This document shows, one piece after another, positions 40,880 through 50,195 of a stretch of DNA of 64,000 bases (within the stretch, counting starts at the first letter, position 1; every line of letters starts with the position of its first letter). The notes below the pieces were generated by a model that worked only from the letters and a program-made list of their open reading frames with translations, was not told the DNA's origin and searched no databases. The stretch spans positions 1,612,001 through 1,676,000 of the forward strand of contig NZ_NBTM02000001.1 in the NCBI RefSeq assembly GCF_002083135.2. Reading direction: 5' to 3'. Source of the stretch: Aerococcus viridans (GTDB taxonomy: Bacteria; Bacillota; Bacilli; Lactobacillales; Aerococcaceae). The position numbers and the translations under genes are program-made.

Positions 40880-41443
40880 ATGTCGAATGAAGAAAAAAAC
40901 AGAGTAATAGCGAAATTGGGCTATCACAAATTCACCATCAAGAGTCATAAAACAAGTGAACATATTCAACAAGTGAGCCGTGATATCAACCAGCTACTTG
41001 CTGATATCAGTAAAAAGAATCCCAATATGTCAATGGAAGAGATGGCTTTATTAGTAGCTTTAAACATTCAATCTGACAATGTGGATTTACAAGCACAAAT
41101 GGCTGTAAAATCTAGAGAGAATGCCGATTTAATGGTCCGTGTGAAATCAATGGAGCAAACCATGGGTACATTGGTAAAAGAGATTGCTGAAATAGAAAAA
41201 GAAAAAATGAGTAAAGCACAAGAAAAAACACAATCGCAAACACCGTCAAAAGGAAAGACAAACCAGGGTCAAGCTAAGGCGCCAGTTAAAAGACCAGCGC
41301 AAACAAACGCAAGTGGAAAACAAACGCCAACACAGGCTGACTTAGAAAAAGAAATTCCTGAAATTAGCCAACCTAGTTTGAAATCTAGTGTGAACACAGC
41401 CTCAAAACAATTGGGTCGTTTGCGTCAAACACCTAGATCATAG
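40880..41443 (+). CDS. zapA: Cell division protein ZapA, long form
   Basis: A 187-residue protein whose first 85 residues match ZapA, the FtsZ-ring stabiliser (KFTIKSHKTSEHIQQVSRDI, then MSMEEMALLVALNIQSDN), followed by a coiled coil (about 75-120). The remaining 70 residues form a Lys/Gln/Thr-rich, disordered tail (QTPSKGKTNQGQAK), longer than the usual ZapA of about 85-130. The ATG at 40880 has GGAG eight bases upstream. A GTG nine bases earlier is less likely. The order zapA-cvpA-mutS2-trxA is conserved in Firmicutes. Confidence 0.85.
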   Translation: MSNEEKNRVIAKLGYHKFTIKSHKTSEHIQQVSRDINQLLADISKKNPNMSMEEMALLVALNIQSDNVDLQAQMAVKSRENADLMVRVKSMEQTMGTLVKEIAEIEKEKMSKAQEKTQSQTPSKGKTNQGQAKAPVKRPAQTNASGKQTPTQADLEKEIPEISQPSLKSSVNTASKQLGRLRQTPRS

Positions 41444-41482
41444 GCTATTGATAGAAAATATTGGTACCAACGGGAGGAAAGC

Positions 41483-42040
41483 ATGACAAGTTTTTTGATT
41501 TTATTATTTTTTATTCTTAGCATAGGCGTTGGTGTCTATCGAGGGGCAATACTACAAGGGATTCATTCTATAGGTCTATTGGTCGCGTATTTGTTTGCCG
41601 TTTTGTTCTATCAAAATCTAGTTGACCTTGTATCCTTGTGGGTTCCTTATGTAGGTTTTGATATTGAAAATACCTTTGTCTATTATCCAGTAGCTTTATT
41701 ACAAAATATGGATATCATTTACTTTAGATTAGTTGCCTTGTTAGCTATTATCTTGCTTGTCTGGATTGTTACTAAATTTATTGCTTTTGGCTTAAGAGAC
41801 TTAAAATTTAAAGAAATGGATATTCAATGGAACGGCATTTTGGGTGGCCTATTCGGGTTTTTCTCAGCTTGGTTTTGGTCATTCTTTATTTTAATGTTTA
41901 TGTCCGTTTTAACCTTTGAAGGGGTACAGACAGTCTTAGCCAATTCTTCAGTCGCCAACTTTATTATCTTGAATACCCCAATCTTATCTGGCCAAGTATT
42001 CAACATCCTACTACAAGGACTAGGCAACTTACCATTTTAA
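41483..42040 (+). CDS. cvpA: CvpA family membrane protein
   Basis: A 185-residue protein with four to five membrane spans (GVYRGAILQGIHSIGLLVAYL at the start is the typical CvpA opening, and a long C-terminal hydrophobic part follows). Named for colicin V production, the family in Gram-positive bacteria is of uncertain role, possibly in cell division or envelope maintenance. It starts 39 bases after zapA with GGGAGG, and mutS2 follows after 135 bases without an obvious terminator. The whole set is likely one operon. Confidence 0.88.
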   Translation: MTSFLILLFFILSIGVGVYRGAILQGIHSIGLLVAYLFAVLFYQNLVDLVSLWVPYVGFDIENTFVYYPVALLQNMDIIYFRLVALLAIILLVWIVTKFIAFGLRDLKFKEMDIQWNGILGGLFGFFSAWFWSFFILMFMSVLTFEGVQTVLANSSVANFIILNTPILSGQVFNILLQGLGNLPF

Positions 42041-42175
42041 CAACATGCAAATATATGCCTTTGCGTACTGTGCGACCATGGCAATAGATATGGCTGTGAT
42101 AATGGATCACGGCCTATTTCCTACTTAAGACGACTTTTTTGTTCGTTCCTGATAACAATCGAAGGAGGACACATT

Positions 42176-44560
42176 TTGAATCCTAAAATATTTCAAACCT
42201 TAGAATTTGAGAAAATACAACAACAAGTAGCAAATGAAACCAGAACTGAAATCGGGAAAATCCAAGCTTTAAATTTAAAACCAAGTGCAGAAGTGGAAGA
42301 AATCGAGCAAGCCTTACAAAGTGTTGACGATGTAAAACGCTTGTTTGAATTAGACAAACGGATCCCTGTCAGCCAACTAATCAACGTAAAACCATTCTTA
42401 AAACGATTGGATATTGGTGCTGACTTAAATGGGAAAGAATTAGCTGCAGTAGGCCGGGTCTTACGGGCATCCGGCGAAGTTTCTACTTTCTTTAGAAAAC
42501 TAAAAGAAGCGCAAGTTGAATTAATGCAATTATATGCAATTGCGGATGACTTTATTGACATGCGGGATCTGATGCGTAAAATGCAAAATGCAATCGCAGA
42601 TGATGGATCAGTCTATGACAATGCCTCGTCAACTTTACATGGCTTAAGACAAGGAATCAAACGTGAAGAAGCGAGTATCCGTGTCAAACTAGACCAAATA
42701 ATCCGGTCTAATAAGGCCTCTTATTTAAGTGAGGCCATTATTACTATCCGTAACAACCGCTTTGTTATTCCAGTTAAACAAGAATACCGTAACGCCTTTG
42801 GTGGGGTAGTTCATGACCAATCATCATCAGGACAAACACTCTATATTGAACCGCAAACAGTTTTAGATGCGAATAACCACTTACGGTCCCTCCAAGTCCA
42901 AGAAGACGAAGAAATTAGACGTATTTTCCAAGAGCTATCTGCAGAATTGGCTCCTTACACTAGTGAAATTGCTGAAAACAATCAACGTCTTGGGGATTTG
43001 GACCTAATTCAAGCTAAATTCTTCTTTGCCCGTGAAATTGGGGCCAACCGACCGATTTTAGCAAATGAATCTGAACGTATTGACTTAAAAGAGGCTAGAC
43101 ATCCCTTATTAGACCGCAAATCAGTAGTCGCAAATGATATTCATTTTAGCCATGAATACAATATGATCATCATTACCGGGCCAAATACTGGTGGTAAAAC
43201 CATTACCTTGAAAACGGTGGGGCTACTGCAATTAATGGCTCAATCAGGCTTGTATATTACAGCCAAGGCAGATTCGCGGGTAGAAATCTTTAATGAGATT
43301 TTTGCGGATATTGGTGACGAACAGTCTATTGAACAAAGTTTATCAACGTTCTCGGGACATATGACCAATATTATCCGTATTGTTGAGGCTGCAGACGACC
43401 ATTCACTTGTCTTAATCGATGAGTTGGGATCTGGTACCGACCCTCAAGAAGGGGCAGCCATTGCCATCGCGGTACTTAACCGTTTTGCATTCCTAAACGC
43501 CCGCGTAGTGGCCACCACTCATTATCCGGAGCTGAAAACGTACGCTTACGACCATCCTGGTGCCATTAATGCCTCGATGGAATTTAACGAAATCACCTTG
43601 GAGCCAACCTATCAATTGCTGATTGGGGTACCGGGTCGCTCTAACGCCTTTGATATCTCCCAACGACTAGGTTTACCAGTTGAAATGGTGGATGAAGCAC
43701 GTTCTTATATCCAGGAAGATAGCCAAAATCTGAACGAAATGTTGCTTGATTTAGAAGCCCAACGTCACGAATACGAAGACTTATCAGCCGAAGCCGCCAA
43801 AGACTTAGCCGATGCTGAAAATCTTTTAAATGATTTGAAAAAGGCACAAGCCAGACTTGAAGCTGACAAACAAACCTATATGAACCGGGCCCGTAAAGAA
43901 GCCAATCGATTGGTAGAAGACACTAAGGCAAAAGCTGATGCTATTCTGGCGGAGATTCGGGAATGGCAAATCAACCATCCAACCATTGGTAATATCAAAG
44001 AACACGAGATGATTGACCGTCAAAGTGCCTTATCTAACTTAACGCAAGAAGAAGAACAGCTGAATAAAAACAAAGTCCTTCAAAAAGCCAAGAAAAATAA
44101 AGAGCGAAAAGCTAGCTTTGAAGCGGGTGAAGAAGTGAATGTTCTAACCTACGGGCAACGTGGTACCTTGGTTGAGAAACGCGACAAGGACTGGGTTGTT
44201 CAGATGGGTATGCTGAAGATGGAAGTGGCTGAAAAAGACTTATCACTTGTTGATGAGAAACCGAAAAAAGAAAAAAATCATCGGGCTGGCCTTAAGGCAA
44301 GTAAAGCTAAATCAGTCAATACCAGCCTAGATTTACGTGGTGAACGGTATGAGGAAGCCATGATCCGACTAAGCAACTTTATCGATTCAGCCTTATTAGC
44401 TGGACATGGTCAGGTAACCATAATTCATGGTCACGGGACGGGTGCATTAAGACAGGGTGTTCAAAAGGCCTTGAAGAACCATCCACGGGTTGAATCCTTT
44501 GAATTTGCTCCTTATAATATGGGTGGTAACGGGGCGACAATCGCTAAATTTAAGGGCTAA
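42176..44560 (+). CDS. mutS2: Endonuclease MutS2
   Basis: A 794-residue DNA-binding ATPase-nuclease. The core and clamp region is followed by the ATPase with Walker A GPNTGGKT (about 335-342), Walker B SLVLIDELGSGTDPQEG and ATTHYPELK. A coiled coil spans about 515-630, and the C-terminal Smr nuclease domain (about 717-794) has SLDLRGERYEEA and HGHGTGAL. MutS2 resolves recombination intermediates and, in Bacilli, splits collided ribosomes; it is not the mismatch-repair MutS. The start is TTG at 42176, six bases after AAGGAGG, with no ATG alternative nearby. Confidence 0.96.
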   Translation: MNPKIFQTLEFEKIQQQVANETRTEIGKIQALNLKPSAEVEEIEQALQSVDDVKRLFELDKRIPVSQLINVKPFLKRLDIGADLNGKELAAVGRVLRASGEVSTFFRKLKEAQVELMQLYAIADDFIDMRDLMRKMQNAIADDGSVYDNASSTLHGLRQGIKREEASIRVKLDQIIRSNKASYLSEAIITIRNNRFVIPVKQEYRNAFGGVVHDQSSSGQTLYIEPQTVLDANNHLRSLQVQEDEEIRRIFQELSAELAPYTSEIAENNQRLGDLDLIQAKFFFAREIGANRPILANESERIDLKEARHPLLDRKSVVANDIHFSHEYNMIIITGPNTGGKTITLKTVGLLQLMAQSGLYITAKADSRVEIFNEIFADIGDEQSIEQSLSTFSGHMTNIIRIVEAADDHSLVLIDELGSGTDPQEGAAIAIAVLNRFAFLNARVVATTHYPELKTYAYDHPGAINASMEFNEITLEPTYQLLIGVPGRSNAFDISQRLGLPVEMVDEARSYIQEDSQNLNEMLLDLEAQRHEYEDLSAEAAKDLADAENLLNDLKKAQARLEADKQTYMNRARKEANRLVEDTKAKADAILAEIREWQINHPTIGNIKEHEMIDRQSALSNLTQEEEQLNKNKVLQKAKKNKERKASFEAGEEVNVLTYGQRGTLVEKRDKDWVVQMGMLKMEVAEKDLSLVDEKPKKEKNHRAGLKASKAKSVNTSLDLRGERYEEAMIRLSNFIDSALLAGHGQVTIIHGHGTGALRQGVQKALKNHPRVESFEFAPYNMGGNGATIAKFKG

Positions 44561-44600
44561 ATTGCTAACAAGCAGATAAATGTTCAAATTGGTCAGACAA

Positions 44601-44609
44601 TGCTATAAT
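44601..44609 (+). promoter_or_regulatory. Extended -10 promoter of trxA
   Basis: TGCTATAAT is a perfect extended -10, about 33 bases before the trxA start. The -35 is weak. Confidence 0.55.
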
Positions 44610-44641
44610 GTTGAAGAATAAAACTGAGAGGGGTAATATAA

Positions 44642-44953
44642 ATGGTTAAAGCTATTACAGATGCAGAATTTAAAAATGAAACTGAAGAAGGCGTTGTATT
44701 AATCGACTTCTGGGCAACTTGGTGTGGTCCTTGTCGCATGCAATCACCAATCGTTGAGACTTTAGATGATGAAATGGGTGACCAAGTTAAATTCACTAAA
44801 ATGGATGTAGATGACAATCCAGAAACAGCACGTGAATTTGGTATCATGTCAATCCCAACATTAATGATCAAAAAAGATGGTCAAGTTGTGGAGCAATTAA
44901 TTGGTTACACACCAAAAGACAAATTAGAACAAGTATTAAACAAATACTTATAA
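44642..44953 (+). CDS. trxA: Thioredoxin
   Basis: A 103-residue thioredoxin with the active-site WCGPC (Cys28 and Cys31) in VLIDFWATWCGPC and the cis-proline segment MSIPTLMI near residue 75. It reduces protein disulphides in the cytoplasm, using electrons from thioredoxin reductase. GAGAGGGG precedes the ATG. It has its own promoter although it follows mutS2 closely, and it is closed by a terminator at 44969. Confidence 0.96.
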   Translation: MVKAITDAEFKNETEEGVVLIDFWATWCGPCRMQSPIVETLDDEMGDQVKFTKMDVDDNPETAREFGIMSIPTLMIKKDGQVVEQLIGYTPKDKLEQVLNKYL

Positions 44954-44968
44954 TCTAACCATAAAGAA

Positions 44969-44999
44969 AGCGGCCGGGAAAATTCCCGACCGTTTTTTT
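44969..44999 (+). terminator. Terminator of trxA
   Basis: CGGCCGGGAA pairs with TTCCCGACCG (one mismatch), followed by seven T's. Confidence 0.88.
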
Positions 45000-45112
45000 A
45001 TTCGCTTAAATTACAAGTTATTGGGCAACTATAGGGTTTCAACTGAGAATTCACCGTTTCTAGCATAGACCTTATATTTCGGATAAAGAGTTGACTGAAC
45101 GGTTGGCGCAAC

Positions 45113-45160
45113 AAAAAAGGTAGTGAGACCAATTAGCTTGAACGTATCACTACCTTTTTT
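45113..45160. terminator. Terminator of mgsA
   Basis: A perfect 14-bp stem AAAAAAGGTAGTGA / TCACTACCTTTTTT with a 20-base loop lies 6 bases after the mgsA stop on the minus strand. It can act in both directions. Confidence 0.85.
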
Positions 45161-45165
45161 CAAAT

Positions 45166-45630
45166 TTACTCGACCAATTTACGGCCTTCGTTGCCTCTTT
45201 CGATGTTTTCTAAGATGTCTTGGTTCAAGAAACCATCTTCGTATTGTTTACGCCAGTCCATAAAGCCTTCGTCTAACCCGCGAATAAGGACTTCTGCGGT
45301 ACCGATATTGGTTGCTAGTGGTATGTTATACACGTCACATAAACGGATTAGGGCAGTCACATCTGGTTCGTGGGGCATAGCTGCTAATGGGTCCCGCATA
45401 AAGATGACTAAGTCCATTCCGTTTTGTGAGATAGCTGCACCGACTTGTTGGTCACCACCAAGTGGGCCTGATTTAAAGCGGTGAACGTCTAAACCAGTGG
45501 CTTCGATTATACGTAAACCGGTTGTTCCTGTAGCAAATAATTCATGTTTTTCAAGTATGAATTTGTAGGCAGTTGCAAAGAATACCATCAAATCTTTTTT
45601 TGAATCATGGGCAATAAGTGCAATTTTCAT
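45166..45630 (-). CDS. mgsA: Methylglyoxal synthase
   Basis: Converts dihydroxyacetone phosphate to methylglyoxal and phosphate, a glycolytic bypass. The 154-residue protein starts [18 protein letters not shown], contains the phosphate site ATGTTGLRI, the catalytic Asp60 in [11 protein letters not shown] and the His in [11 protein letters not shown] near 87. The ATG at 45630 follows GGAGG by good spacing; the open frame continues 18 codons further without family similarity. It stands alone, convergent with trxA, with its own terminator. Confidence 0.95.
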   Translation of the reverse strand: MKIALIAHDSKKDLMVFFATAYKFILEKHELFATGTTGLRIIEATGLDVHRFKSGPLGGDQQVGAAISQNGMDLVIFMRDPLAAMPHEPDVTALIRLCDVYNIPLATNIGTAEVLIRGLDEGFMDWRKQYEDGFLNQDILENIERGNEGRKLVE

Positions 45631-45717
45631 ATAGCATATCCTCCAGTTCGTATCGGCAATTTGATTTTCAAACGAGACATTCACCTTTTTCCTTAAATTA
45701 CGTTTAATAATTGCGAA

Positions 45718-45747
45718 TTGGTGAAGTGGATCGTCTTCTTCTGTTAT
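45718..45747 (+). promoter_or_regulatory. Promoter of murI-rdgB-yfcE
   Basis: TTGGTG (45718-45723), 18-base spacer and extended -10 TGTTATAAT (45739-45747), about 70 bases before murI. Confidence 0.6.
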
Positions 45748-45815
45748 AATTGTATCATAGATTATAAATTGTTCATTGCGACTTTTGAATGATTTGCTTG
45801 ACGGAGGAGGTTAAC

Positions 45816-46652
45816 ATGAACAGACCTATCGGATTCTTAGATTCTGGTGTAGGTGGCTTGACAGTAGTGAAAGAAGCTATGCGACAATTGCCCAATGAAT
45901 CGATTATCTATATCGGTGACAATGCCCGTTGTCCTTATGGACCAAGAAGTGTAGAAGAAATAACAACTTTTACTAATCAAATGGTCGATTTTCTTTTAAC
46001 CAAAGATATTAAATTATTGGTCATTGCCTGTAATACAGCGACTGCGGTTGCCTTAGATGAAATTAAACAGCGGGTGTCTATTCCAGTTATCGGGGTGATT
46101 CAACCAGGTGCAAGAGCAGCCAATAAATACACAAAAAATGGCAAAATTGGTGTTTTAGGTACAGAAGGGACCATTAGAAGTGGCATGTATCTTGAAAACT
46201 TACTACAAAAAAATAAAGACTTGAACACGACTTCATTAGCTTGTCCAGCCTTTGTACCACTAGTAGAAAGCCAACAATATGCCACACCTTTAGCCAAAAA
46301 GGTGATTGCGGAAACTTTAGCACCCATTAAAAATAAGGGGTTGGACACAGTTATTTTAGGTTGTACCCACTATCCTTTACTAAGAGATACCATTCAAAAA
46401 ACATTGGGGCATACGGTCAAACTCATTGATTCTGGCCAAGAAACCATCTCAGACGTATCCATCCTTTTGGATTATAACGACATTGCCAAACTGTCGGATG
46501 ATCCATCACCAAGAGTGACTGAATTTTACACCACCGGATCACCAGAACTATTTAAGGAGATTGCGGACGACTGGTTGGATGAACCAATTGAAGTAGACCG
46601 TGTCACTATTGATACACTTGAAGCAATTCAAAAACAGATGAAAGAAGGCTAA
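45816..46652 (+). CDS. murI: Glutamate racemase
   Basis: Makes D-glutamate for peptidoglycan from L-glutamate, without cofactor. The 278-residue protein has both catalytic Cys motifs: VIACNTATAVALDEI near residue 75 and VILGCTHYPLLRD near 185. It begins MNRPIGFLDSGVGGLTVVKE. The ATG at 45816 follows GGAGGAGG; the upstream frame extension is not family-like. First gene of a three-gene operon with rdgB and a phosphodiesterase, an order also seen in Bacillus (racE-ysnA-ysnB). Confidence 0.96.
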   Translation: MNRPIGFLDSGVGGLTVVKEAMRQLPNESIIYIGDNARCPYGPRSVEEITTFTNQMVDFLLTKDIKLLVIACNTATAVALDEIKQRVSIPVIGVIQPGARAANKYTKNGKIGVLGTEGTIRSGMYLENLLQKNKDLNTTSLACPAFVPLVESQQYATPLAKKVIAETLAPIKNKGLDTVILGCTHYPLLRDTIQKTLGHTVKLIDSGQETISDVSILLDYNDIAKLSDDPSPRVTEFYTTGSPELFKEIADDWLDEPIEVDRVTIDTLEAIQKQMKEG

Positions 46653-46660
46653 CATTTAAT

Positions 46661-47287
46661 ATGAAGAAAGTAATGATCGCTACAGCCAACCAGGGTAAAG
46701 CCAAGGAATTCAAGCAATTATTCGACCAATACGGGATTGAAGTTAAAACATTACTAGATTTTCCTGACTATCCAGATATTCCAGAAACTGGGACTACTTT
46801 CATTGAAAATGCTACGATTAAAGCCACAACAGCTGCGAAAGACTTGCACATTCCAGTTATTGCGGACGATTCCGGTCTAGCTATTGACGCACTTGACGGG
46901 GCACCAGGCGTTTATTCAGCTCGTTACGCAGGCCCTGAGAAGTCAGATGCCAATAACCGTAAAAAGGCCTTAACCGAGCTTGCTGACGTCCCTGACGCAG
47001 ACAGAGGTGCGACTTTCCATACCTATCTAGTCGTTTCTGACGCACAAGGTAAAGTGATCAACCACTATCACGGCACTTTATCTGGGGTGATCTTACGTGA
47101 AGAACGCGGGGAAAATGGCTTCGGCTATGACCCAATTTTTTACGTACCAAGTGAAGGGTTAACCACAGCTGAAATGTCAGCAGAGAAAAAAGATTCTTTA
47201 AGTCACCGAGGGAATGCCTTACGTTTACTAGCCAAAGATTTAGAAAATGGGGAGTTGAACTTATATGAAGATTCTAATCACGAGTGA
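46661..47287 (+). CDS. rdgB: XTP/dITP diphosphatase (HAM1/RdgB)
   Basis: A 208-residue nucleotide-pool sanitising enzyme that hydrolyses dITP, ITP and XTP to monophosphates. Family landmarks: IATANQGKAKEFKQLF at the start, ETGTTFIENATIKA near 50, the metal site VIADDSGLAIDAL near 70, GAPGVYSARYAG next to it, and GFGYDPIFYVP near 160, with SHRGNALR at the end. It begins 8 bases after murI, and its end overlaps the next gene by 23 bases, so translation is coupled. Confidence 0.95.
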   Translation: MKKVMIATANQGKAKEFKQLFDQYGIEVKTLLDFPDYPDIPETGTTFIENATIKATTAAKDLHIPVIADDSGLAIDALDGAPGVYSARYAGPEKSDANNRKKALTELADVPDADRGATFHTYLVVSDAQGKVINHYHGTLSGVILREERGENGFGYDPIFYVPSEGLTTAEMSAEKKDSLSHRGNALRLLAKDLENGELNLYEDSNHE

Positions 47288-47759
47288 TAACCACGGCGAC
47301 CACGAAGCGCTGGTCAACCTAGTCTTAAAAGCAGGGGATGACATTGATCTATTTATCCACTGTGGTGACTCTGAGTTATCAGAAGATGATACCATCTGGG
47401 GTATTTTCCATACTGTAAGAGGGAACACTGACTATGGCAACTACAAGGACGCCATTAGCTTAAATACCCCTGAAGGGAAGATTGTCGTGACCCACGGCCA
47501 TTTATATGGGGTAAAACAGAACTTGAAGAAATTGGTTGCCTTAGCAAAAGACAATCAAGCAGATGTCATCATGTACGGCCATACCCATGTCATGGATGAC
47601 CAAGAAATCGACGGGATTAAAATTATTAACCCAGGTTCAATCCGCTTGCCAAAAGGTAAATACCCATACCCATCATTTGCCCTCTTAGACTGGCAAGGTG
47701 ACAAGAAAGAAGTCACTTTCTACAATGCTGACTGGGAAGTTATTACAGAGGTTGGTTAA
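47265..47759 (+). CDS. YfcE/MJ0936-type metallophosphoesterase
   Basis: A 164-residue calcineurin-like phosphodiesterase. The di-metal site is formed by SDNHGDHEAL near the N terminus, IHCGDSE near 35, VRGNTDYG near 50, VTHGHLYGV near 75, and YGHTHVMDDQ near 105. Homologues hydrolyse bis-pNPP and cyclic or small phosphodiesters in vitro; the physiological substrate is unknown. The ATG lies inside rdgB with GGGGAG upstream. Last gene of the murI operon, closed by an unusually long terminator stem. Confidence 0.9.
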   Translation: MKILITSDNHGDHEALVNLVLKAGDDIDLFIHCGDSELSEDDTIWGIFHTVRGNTDYGNYKDAISLNTPEGKIVVTHGHLYGVKQNLKKLVALAKDNQADVIMYGHTHVMDDQEIDGIKIINPGSIRLPKGKYPYPSFALLDWQGDKKEVTFYNADWEVITEVG

Positions 47760-47765
47760 AAATAG

Positions 47766-47819
47766 AAAAAAGCCGCACGATCAAGTCCTAATTTGGACTT
47801 GATCGTGCGGCTTTTTGTG
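47766..47819. terminator. Very strong bidirectional terminator
   Basis: A perfect 22-bp stem (47767-47788 with 47795-47816) and 6-base loop, A-rich on the left and T-rich on the right. It ends the murI operon and the convergent mscS gene. Confidence 0.92.
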
Positions 47820-47835
47820 TATGTAATTGTAATGA

Positions 47836-48693
47836 CTATAGTTCTGCCCCTGAGTCATAAACAGGTTGTTTGTAGCCATTACGTACAAGTAGGTCTGTAA
47901 GTTGTTCATAGTAGTATGAACGAACTGCCATCTTATCGCTATCTCTAGTATTGAATACTACCCGGTAGAATAAGCGGCCGACAGCGTCACGTTGGTAACC
48001 CCAAACTTCAGCTTCACCTAAAACCCGGTCATCAGAAGAAGCTAATGATAAACCATCTTTAATAAGAGATTCGATTGAACCTAAATCAGCGTTTGGGTCA
48101 ATGTACAAGTCTACGTACATACGACGAGTGGTATTAGAAGAGTTGGTTACATTTTCGATGTTGCGGTTAGGGATAAAGTGTCTTGAACCGTCGTCACCAG
48201 AAAGAATAGTTGTCCGGATACCCGTTGAGATAATGGTACCAGATAGACCAGCAATTGTTACATAGTCACCGACAGCAAATTGGTGTTCTAATAGAATGAA
48301 GAAACCATTCACAACGTCAGTGATAAAGCCTTGTGCACCGAGACCTAAGGCTAAAGAGGCAACCCCAGCACCGGCTACTAGTGTGGCTACTGGTAAACCT
48401 AGAATAGCTAGAATAGAGTAACCTAATAGGAAATAGTAAGTGTATTGAACAATGTTTTCCACTAATTTATGGAGGGTTTTGTTTCGTTGAATAGACCCGA
48501 CATTGCGGTTTTCAATTCGTTTAGCGTCTCGTTCAAAGTATACGTCAACAATCCGGTCGACAGTCCTTTTGGCAATCCAAAAGATTAATGCAGTAATTAC
48601 TAGTTCAAAAACGGTAGAAATTAAGCTTGAGAGTAGGCTAGCATAGTCAATTGATTCGATATAAGTGCGCCACCATTGTCTAATTTGATCCAA
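47836..48693 (-). CDS. Small-conductance mechanosensitive channel (MscS family)
   Basis: The roughly 285-residue protein has three membrane segments. The pore-lining third helix is LPVATLVAGAGVASLALGLG, then AQGFITDVVNGFFILLEHQ, the MscS signature. The cytoplasmic beta domain follows (FAVGDYVTIAGLSGTI, then FIPNRNIENVTN). It relieves turgor after osmotic down-shock. Start: AAAGG sits too close to the ATG at 48702, so the TTG at 48693, eight bases from it, is preferred; the longer open frame to 48780 has no site. Monocistronic. The MscS/YggB/YkuT subgroup includes glutamate exporters in some species. Confidence 0.88.
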   Translation of the reverse strand: MDQIRQWWRTYIESIDYASLLSSLISTVFELVITALIFWIAKRTVDRIVDVYFERDAKRIENRNVGSIQRNKTLHKLVENIVQYTYYFLLGYSILAILGLPVATLVAGAGVASLALGLGAQGFITDVVNGFFILLEHQFAVGDYVTIAGLSGTIISTGIRTTILSGDDGSRHFIPNRNIENVTNSSNTTRRMYVDLYIDPNADLGSIESLIKDGLSLASSDDRVLGEAEVWGYQRDAVGRLFYRVVFNTRDSDKMAVRSYYYEQLTDLLVRNGYKQPVYDSGAEL

Positions 48694-48826
48694 ATAAATC
48701 ATCCTTTCAATATAATCCTTGTTCTTCATGGTATCGAATGATGAAACTATTGTAAAGCCAATTGCAAAAGGGTTAACCAATATTTGAGCTATAGGATTTT
48801 TTAGCTTAAATTAAGTGCGTTATATT

Positions 48827-48856
48827 TTGTAAAGCCCTCTCATAGTGTGGTAGAAT
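48827..48856 (+). promoter_or_regulatory. Promoter of the DUF948-ytxH unit
   Basis: TTGTAA (48827-48832), 18-base spacer and extended -10 TGGTAGAAT (48848-48856), followed by a start about 70 bases downstream. Confidence 0.6.
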
Positions 48857-48925
48857 ATTCTTATAGTTATATATTAAATATCTTATATTTAATGATATGA
48901 GAGATGGAGAAGGAGTGATTTTTAC

Positions 48926-49468
48926 ATGACCGGAGGCCAAATTGCGGGCTTAATCGCAGCAATAGCATTTGCGGCATTAGTGATCTACATTATTCTATTC
49001 TTACGTGAACTAACAAAAACCATGAAGGAAGTTACAGGTATTGTTAATGAAGCGAACGAAACAGTTAAAGTAGTCACCAAGGATGTGGATGCATTATCAA
49101 TTGAGGTGCAAGGATTACTCAATAAGTCTAATGTGTTATTAGATGATGTGAATGGAAAAGTAGCTCAAGTGGACCCATTGTTCAAAGCAATCGGGGACAT
49201 CGGGGTAACTGTTTCAGACGTGAATGATTCTACACGTAACCTGGTCCTAAATATTACCAATACTGCCCAAACAAAGGTAGATGATATTAAGGATAAAACA
49301 ACAGGTGCTACTGAAGCTAGTTCAACTACAGTAACCGCTGATCAAGCAGTAAAACCTGGACAACCAAATGTGACGGGTATTCAAAAAGTGGGCCAATCAG
49401 CTAAAGCTTTATACCAAAAACGCCAAGTGCGTAAGGCACAAGAAAATTCACAATCTAAACCATATTAA
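48926..49468 (+). CDS. DUF948 family protein (YtxG-like)
   Basis: A 180-residue protein with one N-terminal membrane span (about 6-27) followed by a long helical region. It shows the DUF948 heptad pattern (LTKTMKEVTGIVNEANETVK, then LLNKSNVLLDDVNGKV), resembling methyl-accepting coiled coils. The C-terminal 60 residues are Thr/Gln/Lys-rich and probably disordered. It precedes a YtxH protein and ccpA, the same neighbourhood as Bacillus ytxG-ytxH-ccpA, where YtxG/YtxH are general stress proteins. GGAGTG precedes the ATG. Confidence 0.85.
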   Translation: MTGGQIAGLIAAIAFAALVIYIILFLRELTKTMKEVTGIVNEANETVKVVTKDVDALSIEVQGLLNKSNVLLDDVNGKVAQVDPLFKAIGDIGVTVSDVNDSTRNLVLNITNTAQTKVDDIKDKTTGATEASSTTVTADQAVKPGQPNVTGIQKVGQSAKALYQKRQVRKAQENSQSKPY

Positions 49469-49504
49469 TCAATATTATTAATTGAAAGAAAGAGGGAAAT
49501 ATAT

Positions 49505-50008
49505 ATGTCTAGAAATACAGGTTCATTCTTATTAGGAGCAATCATCGGTGGTACTGCAGGTGCTGTAGCAGCATTATTATTCGCACCAAAATCAGGTCGC
49601 GAGTTCCGTGATGATTTAAATCAACAAGCAAACGTTCTTCGTGATACAGCTTTAGATTACGCTGATATCGTCACTGAAAAAGGTAACGTAATGTATCAAA
49701 CTGCTAGCGACGCTGCGCAAGATATCCGCGTGAACTTATCAGAATCTGCTGAAGTTTTAAAAGCGCAATTAAACGAAGCAACTACTGAAGCAACTAAACA
49801 ATACCAAGTAGCTCGTGATGAAGTGGCAAGTGCTTATGCAGATGCCAAAAATACGACTACCCAAGCAACAGAAGATGCAAAAGCTGAAGTTGCGGAAGGT
49901 ACTGAAGAAGCGAAAGTCGCTACTGATAAAGCAGCAGGTAAAGAACAACCACTTAAAGAAGACGCTGAAAAAGTGAAAAAACAAGTGGAAGAAGTTAAAG
50001 AGAAATAA
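49505..50008 (+). CDS. YtxH-like general stress protein
   Basis: A 167-residue protein opening MSRNTGSFLLGAIIGGTAGAV, then AALLFAPKSGRE, the YtxH domain with a single Gly/Ala-rich membrane segment and the conserved LFAPKSGRE. The rest is a long Ala/Glu/Lys helix resembling LEA-type or apolipoprotein-like repeats (TTQATEDAKAEVAEGTEEAK). Homologues are general stress proteins of unknown mechanism. It follows the DUF948 gene by 36 bases with AGAGGGAAA. ccpA follows after a 276-base gap containing its own promoter. Confidence 0.88.
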   Translation: MSRNTGSFLLGAIIGGTAGAVAALLFAPKSGREFRDDLNQQANVLRDTALDYADIVTEKGNVMYQTASDAAQDIRVNLSESAEVLKAQLNEATTEATKQYQVARDEVASAYADAKNTTTQATEDAKAEVAEGTEEAKVATDKAAGKEQPLKEDAEKVKKQVEEVKEK

Positions 50009-50195
50009 TTGCTGACTTAAGCAAATGAAACAGGATTGTCTACAAGTATTTGAGGTTTTGAAATACTTGTAGGCAATTTTTGTTGTGTTTTGTAAAAGCC
50101 ATGCAAATTTTGCACTTTTTTCTGAAAATGGCTTGTTAAACAAGTCAAATACTGATAGAATATGAAAATGCGCATGAAAGCAATCACTGTATCAA

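Noticed and set aside
49769-50143. Phe- and Cys-rich minus-strand frame opposite the YtxH gene
   Set aside because: Its composition is the mirror of the Ala/Glu/Lys helix coding strand; no start signal.
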